Shown piece by piece: positions 10,323 to 22,883 of a stretch of 64,000 bases of DNA. The DNA comes from Allium sativum (taxonomy: Eukaryota > Streptophyta > Magnoliopsida > Asparagales > Amaryllidaceae). How positions within the stretch are numbered: position 1 is the first letter of the stretch; every line of letters starts with the position of its first letter. The notes under the pieces were generated by a model, which was not told the DNA's origin, ran no database searches, and worked only from the letters and a program-made list of their open reading frames with translations. Made by a program: the position numbers and the translations under genes. Location: the NCBI GenBank assembly GCA_030737875.1, contig CM060920.1:479600861-479664860 (forward strand), written 5' to 3'.

Positions 10323-12371
10323 GTTCCATCCAAGGCTGTCTCTAAGACGCCCTTTGAGCTATTCAAAGGTTGGAAACCGAGTTTGCGACATATACACATT
10401 TGGGGATGTCCATCTAAAGTGAGAATCTACAATCCACAAGAGAAGAAACTTGACCCCAGGACTATTAGTGGGTATTTCATTGGATATGCCGAGAAGTCAA
10501 AGGGTTATAGATTCTATTGTCCGTCCCATAATACTAGGATTGTGGAATCAAGAAATGCTAAATTTCTTGAAAATGATTTGATCAGTGGGAGTGACCAATT
10601 TCAGAATATTATTACTGAAAAAGACCACTATGAGGTTCCACCCTCTGATTCAAGTGATAGGTTGATTGTCATTCACGCTCCTCAAGTTAAGCCGAGTGTT
10701 AGACAACCAAATATAGAAATTCCACAAATTACTGATCAAAATCCGATAGATCATGTTGTAAATGAGGATTTGGTTCATAATGAGAATGAACAAGTCCCAT
10801 TAAGAAGATCTGCGCGTGAAAGGCGATTAGCTGTTCCTGATGATTATGAAGTGTACCTACAAGAATCAGATTATAATACTAGAGTCGATAATGATACTTT
10901 GTCATTTTCACAAGCCACAAGTTCTACAGATTCAAACTTATGGATGAATTCTATGAAAGAAGAGATGAATTCAATGGCTTCTAATCGAGTTTGGAATCTT
11001 GTCGAGTTGCTTGATGGTGTAAAAATCAGTGGATGCAAGTGGGTTTTTAAGACAAAAAGAGACTCACTAGGCAACATCGAAAGATATAAAGCGAGACTCG
11101 TTGCTAAAGGGTTGACTCAAAGAGAAGGAATCGACTACACGGAGACCTTTTCTCCTATATCAAAGAAAGATTCCCTTCGTGTAATTATGGCATTAGTAGC
11201 TCATTTTGATTTCGAGCTACATCAAATGGATGTGAAAACGACATTCCTTAATGGTGATTTATAGGAAGAGGTTTATATGAAACAACCTGAAAGATTCTCC
11301 TCTAAGGATGGTGAACATTTGGTTTGTAAGTTGAATAAATCCATATATGGGTTAAAACAAGCCTCCCGCCAGTGGTATAAGAAATTCCATGAAATAATTA
11401 CTTCATTTGGTTTCGAAGAAAATATCATGGATCAATGTATATATCTTAAGGTCAGTGGGAGTAAAATTTGTTTTCTTGTATTATATGTGGATGATATTTT
11501 GCTTACAACCAATAATAAAGGGCTGCTACATGAGGTAAAACAGTTCCTTTCAAGAAACTTTGATATGAAAGATATGGGAGATGCATCTTATGTCATTGGC
11601 ATTAAGATCCATAGGGATAGATCTCGATTCATTTTGGGATTGTCTCAAGAGGCCTATATCAACAAAGTACTTGAAAGATTTAGAATGAAAGACTGTTCAC
11701 CAAGTGCAGCACCCATTGTGAAGGGAGACCGGTTTAGTTTGGACCAGTGTCCTAGGAATGACTTTGAAAGAGAACAGATGAATAATATTCCATATGCTTC
11801 AGCTGTTGGTAGCATAATGTATGCCCAGGTCTGTACCATACATGATATTGCATATGCAGTTGGGGTATTAGGAAGATATCAAATCCAGGGATCGATCATT
11901 GGAAGGCTGTAAAGAAAGTGATGAGGTATCTTAAGGGTACTAAGGATTACATGCTTATGTATAGAAGAACTGATAATCTGGAAGTGGTAGGCTATTCAGA
12001 CTTTGACTACGGTGGCTGTAGTCATACACTTAAATCCACATCAGGATATGTGTTCATGCTAGCAGATGGTGCAGTATCGTGAAGAAGTGCAAAGCAAACT
12101 TTGACAGCTAGTTCCACTATGGTCGCAGAAATCATTTCTTGCTTTGAGACTACCTCCATGGTGTTTGGTTGAAAAGTTTCATATCTGGACTTAGAGTTGT
12201 TGACTCTATTAATCGGCCGATAAGAATGTATTGTGACAATTCAGCTGTTGTCTTCATGACTAAGAATAATAGGAGTGGAAGTCAAAATAAACACATTGAC
12301 ATAAAGTATCTAGTCATGAAGGAACGTGTTCAAGAAAGAAAAGTGATCATCGAGCACATTAGGACTGGTTT
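10323..12371 (+). pseudogene. Copia pol remnant: integrase end, RT, RNase H
   Basis: The frame begins at 10323 right after G1's LTR with the integrase C-terminal region (GWKPS, GYFIGY), a variable linker, then RT: KWVFKTK, the MDVKT-FLNGDL block, SIYGLKQASRQW, and YVDD at 11484-11495. RNase H motifs follow (YSDFDYGG near 11992, CDNSA near 12234, KHIDIKY near 12283). Breaks: TAG at 11262-11264 inside RT; a frameshift near 11875 where about four bases are missing; TGA near 12080 where the family has Trp; a second frameshift near 12157. Both stops fit C-to-T type changes (CAG to TAG, TGG to TGA), as in a methylated silent element. L interrupts it at 12372. No functional product is expected. Confidence 0.92.
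12367..12371. other. Target site duplication of L, left (GGTTT)
   Basis: GGTTT immediately before L's TGTAAC, repeated directly after L at 22526-22530. A 5-bp duplication is typical of LTR-element integrase. Confidence 0.95.
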
Positions 12372-13119
12372 TGTAACGCCCCGCCTCTATACCCACTATC
12401 GTCCAGTTCATTTCAGAGAAATGTCGTAGAACATAACGGAGAATGAGGTTTGTGAAGGGCGACTGATTGTATGATTACTCCATGTGAGGAATGCACATCG
12501 AATTCTGATACTGATTAAAATTTCGACATGACCATTCGGCACATAGGGAAACTACACAATGGCTATATGCAATCCGGAAAGCAGTACAAAATAGACAACA
12601 ACAATAATATAAGTATAGTATATCTCAAAGCCAAACACAGAACAATCATATCACAAAGGCGGAATAGATATGAATAAACCCAAGGATGTGTACAACAAGA
12701 CAGTGGTCAACAAAGATCCACTAATCCCAAAAAAATAAATACATGCACCATGATCTAAATAAAAGGATATGTACACAAGAAGATAATATCATAGGTAAAA
12801 AAGTACATAAAACTGCGGAGATAGAGTAGCAAGCTGAAAGCGGAAGATCAATCATGCGATGAGTCCTAGAGGAGTACCTAAAATGACTCGGTCTGACCGG
12901 AGTATTATTTATAAGAATAAACAATAAACGGATCAGTCTAGCTGTACTTATCAAATAAACAGAGATAATAAGAGATATAACAAAGGATGACATGAACATG
13001 GCACGTCGACACAATCAGGAAATGACAATGGAATGTCAGCACACAAATATCTCTAAATAATCTCCTAGCTAATGTAGAATGCAATATTCAAATACTAGCA
13101 TAACAGTGGTCATGGAAAA

Positions 13120-13421
13120 TCATAGAAAGTCAAGTAGTCATAGAAAAATCAAATTGACGCACATCGCATCAAAGTGGTCATAGAAAATCATAAAAGTGGA
13201 GAAAATGCCTAAATCATAGAAGATCATAGAAAACATCATAAAAGGGGAGAAAACGCATAAATCATATAAGATCATAGAAAACATCATAAAAAGGGCCTGT
13301 AGGTTCATAGAAGATGAGATACGATCTCTAGGTAGCTAACCCAGAAAACATAGATCAAAGAAAATCATAGAGAATATCATAGAAGGGGCCTGCAGGTTCA
13401 TATAAGATGAGGTGCGACCTC
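13120..13421 (-). repeat. Degenerate ATCATAGAA repeats and 93-bp tandem duplication
   Basis: Many ATCATAGAA units, then two tandem segments each ending in TCTAGGTAGCTAACCCA. Each segment has a small perfect hairpin: GAGAT-ACG-ATCTC (13316-13328) and GAGGT-GCG-ACCTC (13409-13421), 93 bp apart, differing by one compensated pair. Confidence 0.7.
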
Positions 13422-14469
13422 TAGGTAGCTAACCCATTTGTTTGAGCCGAAGCTCTCTGAGGATTCCGGATCGTGACCCCGGTAGAGGAAAACAAAAATC
13501 ATAGAAGATCATAGAAGGTTGGACCAAAGTCCCATAAATGAAGGTCCCTAATCGTAAATTCCCATTCGGGCGATTGCGAACCAGACAAATATGTCATAGA
13601 GGCGGATACCTTGGATCCGGGTGAATAGAAAATTACTCCGAGCTAGTTAATATAAGAAAATAGCAACATGTCCCTTAACCACATGCTATTCTCGAATGTT
13701 TACACACTCGTAGTTGGTTTCTATTCAAAACAGAGAAAATCATAGAAGGAGCATTGCCACTGTTTACGATTGGACGAGTCCAAGAATTAACCATCGGAGC
13801 AAAAGCAAGGGTTCATAGTCCTTGATTTTACTAAGACGTTTAATTAGATTCCTCATACGAACGAGAAAAAGGTTTACAGAATATATGCTAGTAGATTTGA
13901 AGAAGGTTCATAAAACAATTTCGTAAATTAGCTTCGTATAATGAAGTAAGGTTGGAAACCATTTTAGTACAAGAATTTGATATCTACTAAATAAAATAAA
14001 ACCTCTTTATTTAAATTCAAAGTGGCAATAAACAATAGTACGATTGCCGAGGGAAATCGATCAATGGGATTCACGTCACAATGACGTAATTTCAAATATT
14101 CATGGAAAACGTCGCCGTAGCGAATAGAACACAAACATCATGTATCATAAACTCATATCACAACAACATACATGAAATCAAGGGATAACGGTTATAATTT
14201 CGATCAATGAACAAATCAGAATCCCAAACTAGTACCCGAAGGTTTTAAATTACATCGGAATAGGCTCGAAGGTTATCGAGTCGAAAATCCACGTTTTGGT
14301 GGCGTGAATCATCTTAACAAGAGTCTCGAATAAATTCGATATACCAAAAGGAGCGCACGGCTTTACGATGATCTCCGGTGAATTCGAAGACCATCAACAT
14401 GCACGGAAGAACCAAGGAGGAGCCCGGAAACAAGCGGGATCTGGCGCAGGGGCGCACGAACAAAACAGA

Positions 14470-14692
14470 GTCGGGCCTGGGCAAAATTGCCCAGGCTCAG
14501 CCAAACCGGTCGACCGCCGGTTTGGAGCCGGTCGACCGGTTCTGGCCTGGGCAATAGCCCAGGCTGAACCACCACCGGTCGACTGGTGGAATCCGGTCGG
14601 TCGACCAGTTTCAAACAGAGAATAAATCGGTCGACCGACCGGTTTCGGACCAGTCGACCGGTCCTGGCCTGGGTTGTTGCCCAGGCCGAACC
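14470..14692. repeat. GC-rich array of palindromes and hairpins in L LTR
   Basis: Alternates CCGGTCGACCGG-type palindromes with three hairpins based on GCCTGGGC/GCCCAGGC: 14475-14496 (10-bp arms), 14545-14564 (8-bp arms, loop AATA), 14666-14687 (8-bp arms). Base composition is much richer in GC than its AT-rich surroundings. It lies about 800 bp downstream of the predicted TATA box. Confidence 0.85.
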
Positions 14693-15470
14693 TAGGGGGA
14701 TTCGGTCCCCCGCGAATGGCCGGCGCCGATCGTCGAGGCTCGTGACTTCTTCGGGGCGTCCATGAGACCTCTCTGATCCACCGTAACAACTCGCCAAGCT
14801 CAAATCAAGGATTATGATTATAAGTTCTAAACGAACCAAATTTCTAAACCAAACGAAGAAACGCGATATAAGCGAATCGTGAAGTCTTAGAACTTGCCGG
14901 GAGCGACAATGGTACTTCACAACACCACTTACTCGACTTACATCATGTGCAATGATCATGTGAACAACATATATCACAATTTCTACTTCAAATGAAATTC
15001 AACTAATAAACCGGGAAGTGTAAACTATTCTAACCAATTCAACAAGCAAATGCAACATGAAATGGTCCTAAATTACACTTATGCAAGCCATAGACTTGCG
15101 GCATAGATGCGAGTTCATCAAAGATCTCACCTTTAGCTCTTGAATGAAAAGAATAAGCTCCAACAAGGAAGAACAAGCACAAATCCAAGCAAAGAAGCTT
15201 TCTTTCTTCAATCACTCCTCTCAAATCACCACATGAACATATAAGAAGACTCATGGATGTTAGAACATCATAAAAATCCGAAATTGAGAGGAGATAAAGG
15301 TAGAGATCGAGTAGAGAGAGCTTACCTATGTCTTAGAATTGGATTTGCACAAGAATTGAGCTCTAGATTGGAAGCCCTAGCCTTGGAGTTCTAATTTCCC
15401 ATTCCCACTCTCCATTTTTGTTTTCTTTTAAGTGTTTGAAGTTATGAGGGAGAGAGGGGCTGATTTGTGG

Positions 15471-15480
15471 GTTATATAGG
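15471..15480 (-). promoter_or_regulatory. Predicted TATA box of L (3' LTR)
   Basis: CCTATATAAC in element sense, followed by a CT-rich start-like tract (CCCCTCTCTCCCTC). It would leave only about 390 bp of U3. Same sequence at 22137-22146. Confidence 0.6.
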
Positions 15481-15859
15481 AGGTAGGCTAGCTCAACCAA
15501 GCCCTAGCCAAGGTGCCAATTTTCACGAACTCGGAACATATCGAACCTTATAGTTTTCGAACACCTAAACGACGTTTCGAACCTGATGGAAGTGGTTTCG
15601 AGTCCAAATTCATTCGTATGTGAAAAATGATATTTTGGCCATACATTCTAATGAGAACCGGCCAAATTTCACTAACTAAAAAGGTATCGATGCTTATAGT
15701 CAAAAAGGTCGTAAACGATGATCCGAACTCAATGGAAGTGGTCCCGAATCCTAATTTTATCATTTCTGAAAAACGATATTTTGAGTGACACCTCGGATAC
15801 GACGATCGATTTAAATAAAATATTTAAATCCATTGTCATGGAATGAGCGGGTTGTTACA

Positions 15860-15876
15860 GACTTCCCCCCTTAAAA
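15860..15876 (-). other. L polypurine tract
   Basis: AAGGGGGGAAGTC in element sense, directly abutting the LTR start. Defines minus orientation. Confidence 0.88.
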
Positions 15877-15896
15877 GAATTGCATCCCCGCAATTC
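15877..15896 (-). other. PPT-proximal hairpin of L
   Basis: GAATTGC and GCAATTC, perfect 7-bp arms around a 6-nt loop GGGGAT (element sense), same position and loop size as in G1, Y, A and B. Confidence 0.8.
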
Positions 15897-18800
15897 CTTA
15901 AGAATAAAGTAGTAAGTAACAACCAAAAACAATACCACGGAGTGGTACCACAAGAACCGACACGAAATGGAAAGATCACACCAACGGCTAGGTGAGATCC
16001 CAACTTCGCGTCACAAGATCATAAAAACTAGAGTTCAATCTCGAATTCCATTACCCATGAATGTAGTCATCCCAAACGGGTAAAATAATTCCAGAAAAAT
16101 TCATAAGCGCTATGAATTCAAATAGACTTGCCTTTTTTTCATATGATTTTCAAGGGAATGAGAATCAATAGAATACACAAAAACCGAGCGAATCTAATTT
16201 GGAACTTCAAGGAGAAACGGGACTGCATCCTATAGATGCGAGATATCAATAGTAGATATTTCTCTTAGGATATGAGATGGGAAATTTATGATGGTCGACT
16301 AATCCATTCCCAAAACTCAATCACGACGATGTACTGGATATCGAACCCGAGCGCTTTAGTCCTGCGACAAGGTGGCTTACGCCGACAAAAGCACAACACA
16401 GAGATTCCAACGAATTTATCTAAGGAAAGCAATTTTTGAAGAAATAATCAATTTTAATATTAATGACTCAAGGTTGGTAACGGAATACCAATCAGCTAGG
16501 AACCGATAAACAAATATTGGTAACGGAATACCAATAAACTACAAGTCGATAATCAAATATCGGTAACGGAATACCAATGAACTACAAGTCGATAATCAAA
16601 TATTGGTAACGGAATACTAATGAACTACTCTGGGAAATCGATTTCTAACCAGGTACTAAATCTCATTTAGTAACCATAAGGACGAATCATTAGGAATTAT
16701 ACGAAATTCCCAATATTCAGAGACTCAAGTATCAGTTCTAGAAAATCAGAAACATCAAGAAGACGATGGATAAGTAGTGCACAACTTACCACTTCGGAAC
16801 AACAAGATTTAAGATAATTTTCCACCAAAAATCTCAAATCGCAAAAACATCAGCAACTAATCAAAGAAGCACTAGACAATTCCTCTAACAAGATGAGATT
16901 AAACCAAAGAGGTCATAATCCCCAAAGATTTGATTCACAAGGGTTAGCAAACGTGCGGAGACAATTGCCAACCCAAATGATTCAAACAACCAAGGGATGA
17001 AAATCAAAAGAGCTCATCCTTTCGATATTCATTTCTAAGGACAATGCAAGGCTAAGTCCATAAGTGAATTGACTATAGCACTTCCGGATGATCGACTAGA
17101 TTATAGATTCGAAGAAAGGAATTATTGAGTTTGTCGTGGATCGCAAAATCTAAAATTTTCCCTCCCCACGGGAACTCCCATTCTCTCAAGTGATCGTTCA
17201 CTAGAGAAAATAAGAAGACCCATGGAATCACAAGAATACTAAATTCTCTTTAGCAAATCGAAAAAAGGATTAAAAATTAGGCGAGATTTTCCATCACTAA
17301 GAATTCTCGATAATCAAAGATTAGAAATCCAAAATCAAGAGACATGAATAAATAACCTCCAGGAACAAGAGACATCGATTATTTATTTACTCAATGAAAA
17401 GATTCAAGATAATTTCTAATTAAAAATCTTGAACCACCCAAATTCTTGGAATTACTCCAAGGAAGTTTAGAAGTAAATTATCTAGAAACAACAAACGATT
17501 ACAAAAAAATCGCAAAAATCCAAAATATCATTATTTTGATTAATTCATTATTGGTTAATTTAATTTTAGGGATCGTTTCAAATGTCGGATTGTCACATAA
17601 TGGTGTTTAGGAATTCCGAATTACAACATGGCGTCCCACGTCTCGTTCGAGATCCTAAACGCACCTGATGGACAAGTTAACACAAGAAAGTCCTCACAAT
17701 TTCTAATGTTCACGCAGATCTCATGAAAATATAAAATTCAATAAATCGTTCGGGATGGCATAAAGGAAATAGGATTCCTTTATCAACTTACGAATAAAAC
17801 ACAATTGATATCTTTTGATAACGAAGAACACGGTCGATGTATATCAGAAGAACATAAATAAAATAATCTCTGAACAAGGTAAATGACAGTAAGAAATTAA
17901 CGACACGTACCTTGACTCAAGAAGAGGGATCACAAGAACCGGGATGCTTTCCCTCATTCTTGATCTTGAATAAATTTAGCACAAATGCTTGGTGACTCAC
18001 ACCGGCACAACGAGATAACAAATGAGTTGTTTTAGCCCGAAGGCTTGGTGATCTCACACCGAACTAGAACTATATAGCTGACAACAAGGGAGTAGATTTA
18101 GTCACAATGACATGGTATCTCCATACCGATCGACAAGTGATCAATAGACCATGCTAGGTACATAACAATGTACGAAACAATCTTAACTAGAACACGAAAT
18201 ATCAGGATCAAAGGCGCTTACAACGCACGTAACGACACATGGGCAAGATATCCAATGATCAATTAACTACAAGGATCATAAATGATCAAAAAGATAAGTG
18301 TGATACACAATAGGCCAGTTAATAAATAAATTTAGCCAAACGTCCCATACCGCCGGCTTAACTCAAGAATTAACGAATGAAATGTTGAATCCCACTCGAA
18401 CATTCAAAATGTTTATTATCATAGTTTTCAAACGCACAAGTCCAGTAATTATCCATCAAAACAACCACAAGGGTCCATAGTCCTCATGTTTACTAAGGCG
18501 TATAATTAAATTTCTCGTACGATTGAAGTAGTCATGAAAAATGTCAAAATACAATCACCGAAGCGATCGACAACCTGAAATTCACGTTTCAATAACGTAA
18601 TTTATACAAAGACAGACATCGATTAGCAATTCGAGTCACAGAATGAAACAGAAGCAGCACTAGAGCACAAGGCCCTAGATGAACTATAGAAATCAATGCG
18701 AAAGAGGACGAGTCGATAACTATTCTAAGAGACTAAAAGTAGGACACTTGGTACTCAAACACCCCTTCGTAGGAGGTACACAGGGTGAACCGGCACTCGC

Positions 18801-19021
18801 ATAGCTACGACCAAATATTTCACTTCTTTAGGGAAAATGAAGGAGGGAAAAATTATTCTCAAGTTGAATTCAAACGATGCGAATTCAATCAAAATGGAAT
18901 CGTAATGGTAGATAAGCTATGACGGGTCTTAAGACTCTAACTAAAACCCTAAAGCACGATTCCCTAGAGAGGCTCAAGACAATACCATCGTCATGCTATC
19001 TTACACTATTCCGAAAAGTTG
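15897..19021 (-). other. L interior, no coding capacity seen
   Basis: About 3.1 kb between the PPT hairpin and the PBS. I find no gag, protease, RT or integrase motif in either strand; frames are all short. The only clear structure is a 43-bp tandem repeat at 16474-16645. Confidence 0.8.
16474..16645. repeat. 43-bp tandem repeat with palindromic core, four units
   Basis: Units start at 16474, 16517, 16560 and 16603. Each contains TTGGTA-ACGGAA-TACCAA or a near copy, so each unit can fold into a 6-bp stem with a 6-nt loop. Confidence 0.85.
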
Positions 19022-19033
19022 GCTCTGATACCA
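19022..19033 (-). other. L primer binding site, tRNA-iMet
   Basis: TGGTATCAGAGC in element sense, three bases from the 5' LTR at 19037; the match continues with CA on its 3' side. Confidence 0.94.
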
Positions 19034-21133
19034 AACTGTAACGCCCCGCCTCTATACCCACTATCGTCCAGTTCATTTCAGAGAAATGTCGTAGACCATA
19101 ACGGAGAATGAGGTTTGTGAAGGGCGACCGGTTGTATGATTACTCCATGTGAGGAATGCACATCGAATTCTGATACTGATTAAAATTTCGACATGACCAT
19201 TCGGCACATAGGGCAACTACACAACGGCTGTATGCAATCCGGAAAGCAATATAAAATAGACAACAACAATAATATAAGTATGGTATATCTCAAAGCCAGA
19301 CACAGAACAATCATATCACAAAGGCGGAATAGATATGAATAAACCCAAGGATGTGTACAACAAGACAGTGGTCAACAAAGATCCACCAATCCCAAAAGAA
19401 TAGATACATGCACCATGATCTAAATAGAAGGATATGTACACAACAAGATAATATCATAGGTACAAAAGTACATAAAAATGCGGAGACAGAGTAGCAAGCT
19501 GAAAGCGAAAGATCAATCATGCGATGAGTCCCAGAGGAGTACCTAAAATGACTCGATCTGACCGGAGTATTATTTATAAGAATAAACAATAAACGGATCA
19601 GTCTAGCTGTACTTATCAAATAAACAGAGATAACAAGAGATATAACAAAGGATGACATGAACATGGCATGTCGACACAATCAGGAAATGATAATGGAATG
19701 TCAACACACAAATAACTCTACATAATCTCCTATCTAATGTAGAATGCAATATTCAAATACTAGCATAACAGTGGTCATGGAAAATCATAGAAAGTCAAGT
19801 AGTCATAGAAAAATCAAATTGACGCACATCGCATCAAAGTGGTCATAGAAAATCATAAAAGGGGAGAAAATGCCTAAATCATAGAAGATCATAGAAAACA
19901 TCATAAAAGGGGAGAAAACGCATAAATCATAGAAGATCATAGAAAACATCATAAAAGGGGCCTGCAGGTTCATAGAAGATGAGATACGATCTTTAGGTAG
20001 CTAACCCAGAAAACATAGATCAAAGAAAATCATAGAGAATATCATAGAAGGGGACTGCAGGTTCATATAAGATGAGGTGCGACCTCTAGGTAGCTAACCC
20101 ATTTGTTTGAGCCGAAGCTCTCTGAGGATTCCGGATCGTGACCCCGGTAGAGGAAAACATAAATCATAGAAGATCATAGAAGGCTGGACCAAAGTCCCAT
20201 AAATGAAGGTCCCTAATCTTAAATTCCCATTCGGGCGATTGCGAACCAAACAAATATGTCATAGAGGCGGATACCTTGGATCCGGGTGAATAGAAAATTA
20301 CTCCGAGCTAGTTAATATAAGAAAATAGCAACATGTCCCATAACCACATGCTATTCTCGAATATTTACACACTCGTAGTTGGTTTCTATTCAAAACAGAG
20401 AAAATCATAGAAGGAGCATTGCCACGGTTTACTATTGGACGAGTCCATGAATTAACCATCGAAGCAAAAGCAAGGGTTCATAGTCCTTGATTTTACTAAG
20501 ACGTTTAATTAGATTCCTCATATGAACGAGAAAAAGGTTTATAGAGTATATATTAGTAGATTTGAAGAAGGTTCATAAAACGATTTCGTAAATTAGCTTC
20601 GTATAATGAAGTAAGGTTGGAAACCATTTTAGTACAAGAATTTGATATCTACTAAATAACATAAAACCTCTTTATTTAAATTCAAAGTGGCAATAAACAA
20701 TAGTACGATTGCCGAGGCAAATCGATTAATGGGATTCACGTCACAATGACGTGATTTCAAATATTCATGGAAAACGTCGTTGTAGCGAATAGAACACAAA
20801 CATCATGTATCATAAACTCATATCACAACAACATACAGGAAATCAAGGGATAACGGTTATAATTTCGATCAACGAACAAATCGGAATCCCAAACTAGTAC
20901 CCGAAGGTTTTAAACTACATCGGAATAGGCTCGAAGGTTATCGAGTCGAAAATCCACGTTTTGGTGGCGTGAATCATCTTAACAGGAATATCGAATAAAT
21001 TCAATATACCAAAATGAGCGCACGACTTTACGATGATCTCCGGTGAATTCGAAGACCATCAACATGCACGGAAGAACCAAGGAGGAGCCCGGAAACAAGC
21101 GGGATCGTGCGTGGGGGCGCACGGTCAAAACAG

Positions 21134-21357
21134 AGTCGGGCCTGGGCAAAATTGCCGAGGCTCAGCCAAACCGGTCGACCGTCGGTTTGGAACCAGTCGA
21201 CCGGTTCTGGCTTGGGAAATAGCCCAGGCTGAACCACCACCGGTCGACCGGTGGAATCCGGTCGGTCGACCGGTTTCAAACAGAGAATAAACTGGTCGAC
21301 CGACCGGTTTCGGACCAATCGACCTGTCCTGGCCTGGGCTGTTGCCCAGGCCGAACC
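21134..21357. repeat. GC-rich palindrome array, L 5' LTR copy
   Basis: Counterpart of 14470-14692. Includes an 18-bp perfect palindrome CCACCGGTCGACCGGTGG at 21237-21254. Some GCCTGGGC hairpins here carry mismatches (near 21154 and 21211). Confidence 0.85.
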
Positions 21358-22136
21358 TAGGGGGATTCGGTCCCCCGCGAATGGCCGGCGCCGATCGTCG
21401 AGGCTCGTGACTTCTTCGGGGCGTCCATGAGACCTCTCTGATCCACAGTAACAACTCGCCAAGCTCAAATACAAGGATTATGATTATAGGTTCTAAACGA
21501 ACCAAATTTCTAAACCAAACGAAGAAACGCGATATAAGCGAATCGTGAAGTCTTAGAACTTGTCGGGAGCGACAATGGTGCTTCACAACACCACTTACTC
21601 GACTTACATCATGTGCAATGATCATGTGAACAACATATATCACAATTTCTACTTCAAATGAAATTCAACTAATAAACCGGGAAGTGTAAACTATTCTAAC
21701 CAATTCAACAAGCAAATGCAACATGAAATGGTCCTAAATTACACTTGTGCAAGCCATAGACTTGCGGCATAGATGTGAGTTCATCAAAAAACTCACCTTT
21801 AGCTCTTGAATGACAAGAACAAGCTCCGACAAGGAAGAACAAGCACAAATCCAAGCAAAGAAGCTTTCTTTCTTCAATCACTCCTCCCAAATCACCACAT
21901 GAACACATAAGAAGACTCATGGATGTTCGAACATCATAAAAATCTGAAATTGAGAGGAGATAAAGGTAGAGATCGAGTAGAGAGAGCTTACCCATGTCTT
22001 AGAATTGGATTTGCACAAGAATTGAGCTCTAGATTGGAAGTCCTAGCCTTGGAGTTCTAATTTCCCATTCCCACTCTCCATTTTTGTTTTCTTTTAAGTG
22101 TTTGAAGTTATGAGGGAGAGAGGGGCTGATTTGGGG

Positions 22137-22146
22137 GTTATATAGG
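22137..22146 (-). promoter_or_regulatory. Predicted TATA box of L (5' LTR)
   Basis: CCTATATAAC in element sense; the copy expected to drive L's genomic transcript. Confidence 0.6.
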
Positions 22147-22525
22147 AGGTAGGCTAGCTCAACCAAGCCCTAGCCAAGGTGCCAATTTTCACGAACTCGG
22201 AACATATCGAACCTAATAGTTTTCGAACACCTAAACGACGTTTCGAACCCGATGGAAGTGGTTTCGAGTCCAAATTCATTCGTATGTGAAAAATGATATT
22301 TTGGCCATACATTCTAATGAGAACCGGCCAAATTTCACTAACTAAAAAGGTATTGATGCTTATAGTCAAAAAGGTCGTAAACGATGATCCAGACTCAATG
22401 GAAGTGGTCCCGAATCCTAATTTTATCATTTGTGAAAAACGATATTTTGAGTGACACCTCGGATACGACGATCGATTTAAATAAAATATTTAAATCCATT
22501 ATCATGGAATGAGCGGGTTGTTACA

Positions 22526-22618
22526 GGTTTAATGATTGCTGATCCCTTGACTAAAGGCATGCCAATTAAGACTTTTAGGGATCATATAGTGAAAATGGGA
22601 CTTGCACCCGTTATGTAG
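22526..22618 (+). pseudogene. Copia polyprotein C-terminus, after L insertion
   Basis: Starts with the second GGTTT target copy (22526-22530) and continues the RNase H end with the ADPLTKGMP motif, ending at a TAG at 22616-22618. It resumes the reading interrupted at 12371, showing that L split one copia gene. Confidence 0.93.
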
Positions 22619-22872
22619 TACATTCATTATGTTTTTGTTGAACTTTTATTAGGTTCGATATTTTCTCCTTTTGGATTTATGCGCATATTTATGTCATTAT
22701 GTTGAGAAATATCATTTGTTTGAACCTAGAGTAAACATGAGGTTTACTCATTAAGTTAAGTGTGCGTGTGGTTGTTGAGAATTTGGTATATTGTGATACA
22801 TGGAAGATTAATTCTCGTACTAAGATATTTCGTCGTTATGATTCGTATATCATATCTCATTTCAAATGGGCC
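22619..22872 (+). other. Copia 3' untranslated region
   Basis: AT-rich non-coding stretch between the copia stop codon and its polypurine tract. Nothing recognised. Confidence 0.6.
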
Positions 22873-22883
22873 AAGTGGGAGAA
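22873..22883 (+). other. Copia polypurine tract
   Basis: AAGTGGGAGAA immediately before TGTTGGA, the usual start of a copia LTR. Confidence 0.88.

Larger units (their letters stand above)
12372..15859 (-). repeat. L 3' LTR (3488 bp)
   Basis: Element sense starts TGTAACAACCCGC at 15859 and ends GGGGCGTTACA at 12372. TATA box at 15471-15480. The transcribed part contains a GC-rich palindrome array (14470-14690), AATCATAGAA-type repeats (13120-13420) and paired small hairpins. Minus and plus frames around 14363-14977 are open only because of the GC-rich palindromes. Confidence 0.94.
12372..22525 (-). mobile_element. L: non-autonomous LTR retrotransposon (LARD-type), 10154 bp
   Basis: Complete element on minus: two 3.49-kb LTRs, PBS, PPT, GGTTT duplication and a 3177-bp interior with no coding frame of note. 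It fits the large retrotransposon derivative class that depends on proteins in trans. LTR copies differ at scattered sites (a few percent by eye), so it is older than A and G1. It lies inside the copia RNase H end. Confidence 0.93.
19037..22525 (-). repeat. L 5' LTR (3489 bp)
   Basis: Second LTR, one base longer than the first, aligning end to end with scattered substitutions. Holds the corresponding repeats (about 19785-20090), palindrome array and TATA box. Confidence 0.94.

Noticed and set aside
14363..14977. 204-residue minus frame and overlapping frames on both strands in L LTR
   Set aside because: Open because of GC-rich palindromes; both strands and several frames are open at once, and the second LTR copy differs with a shifted frame.
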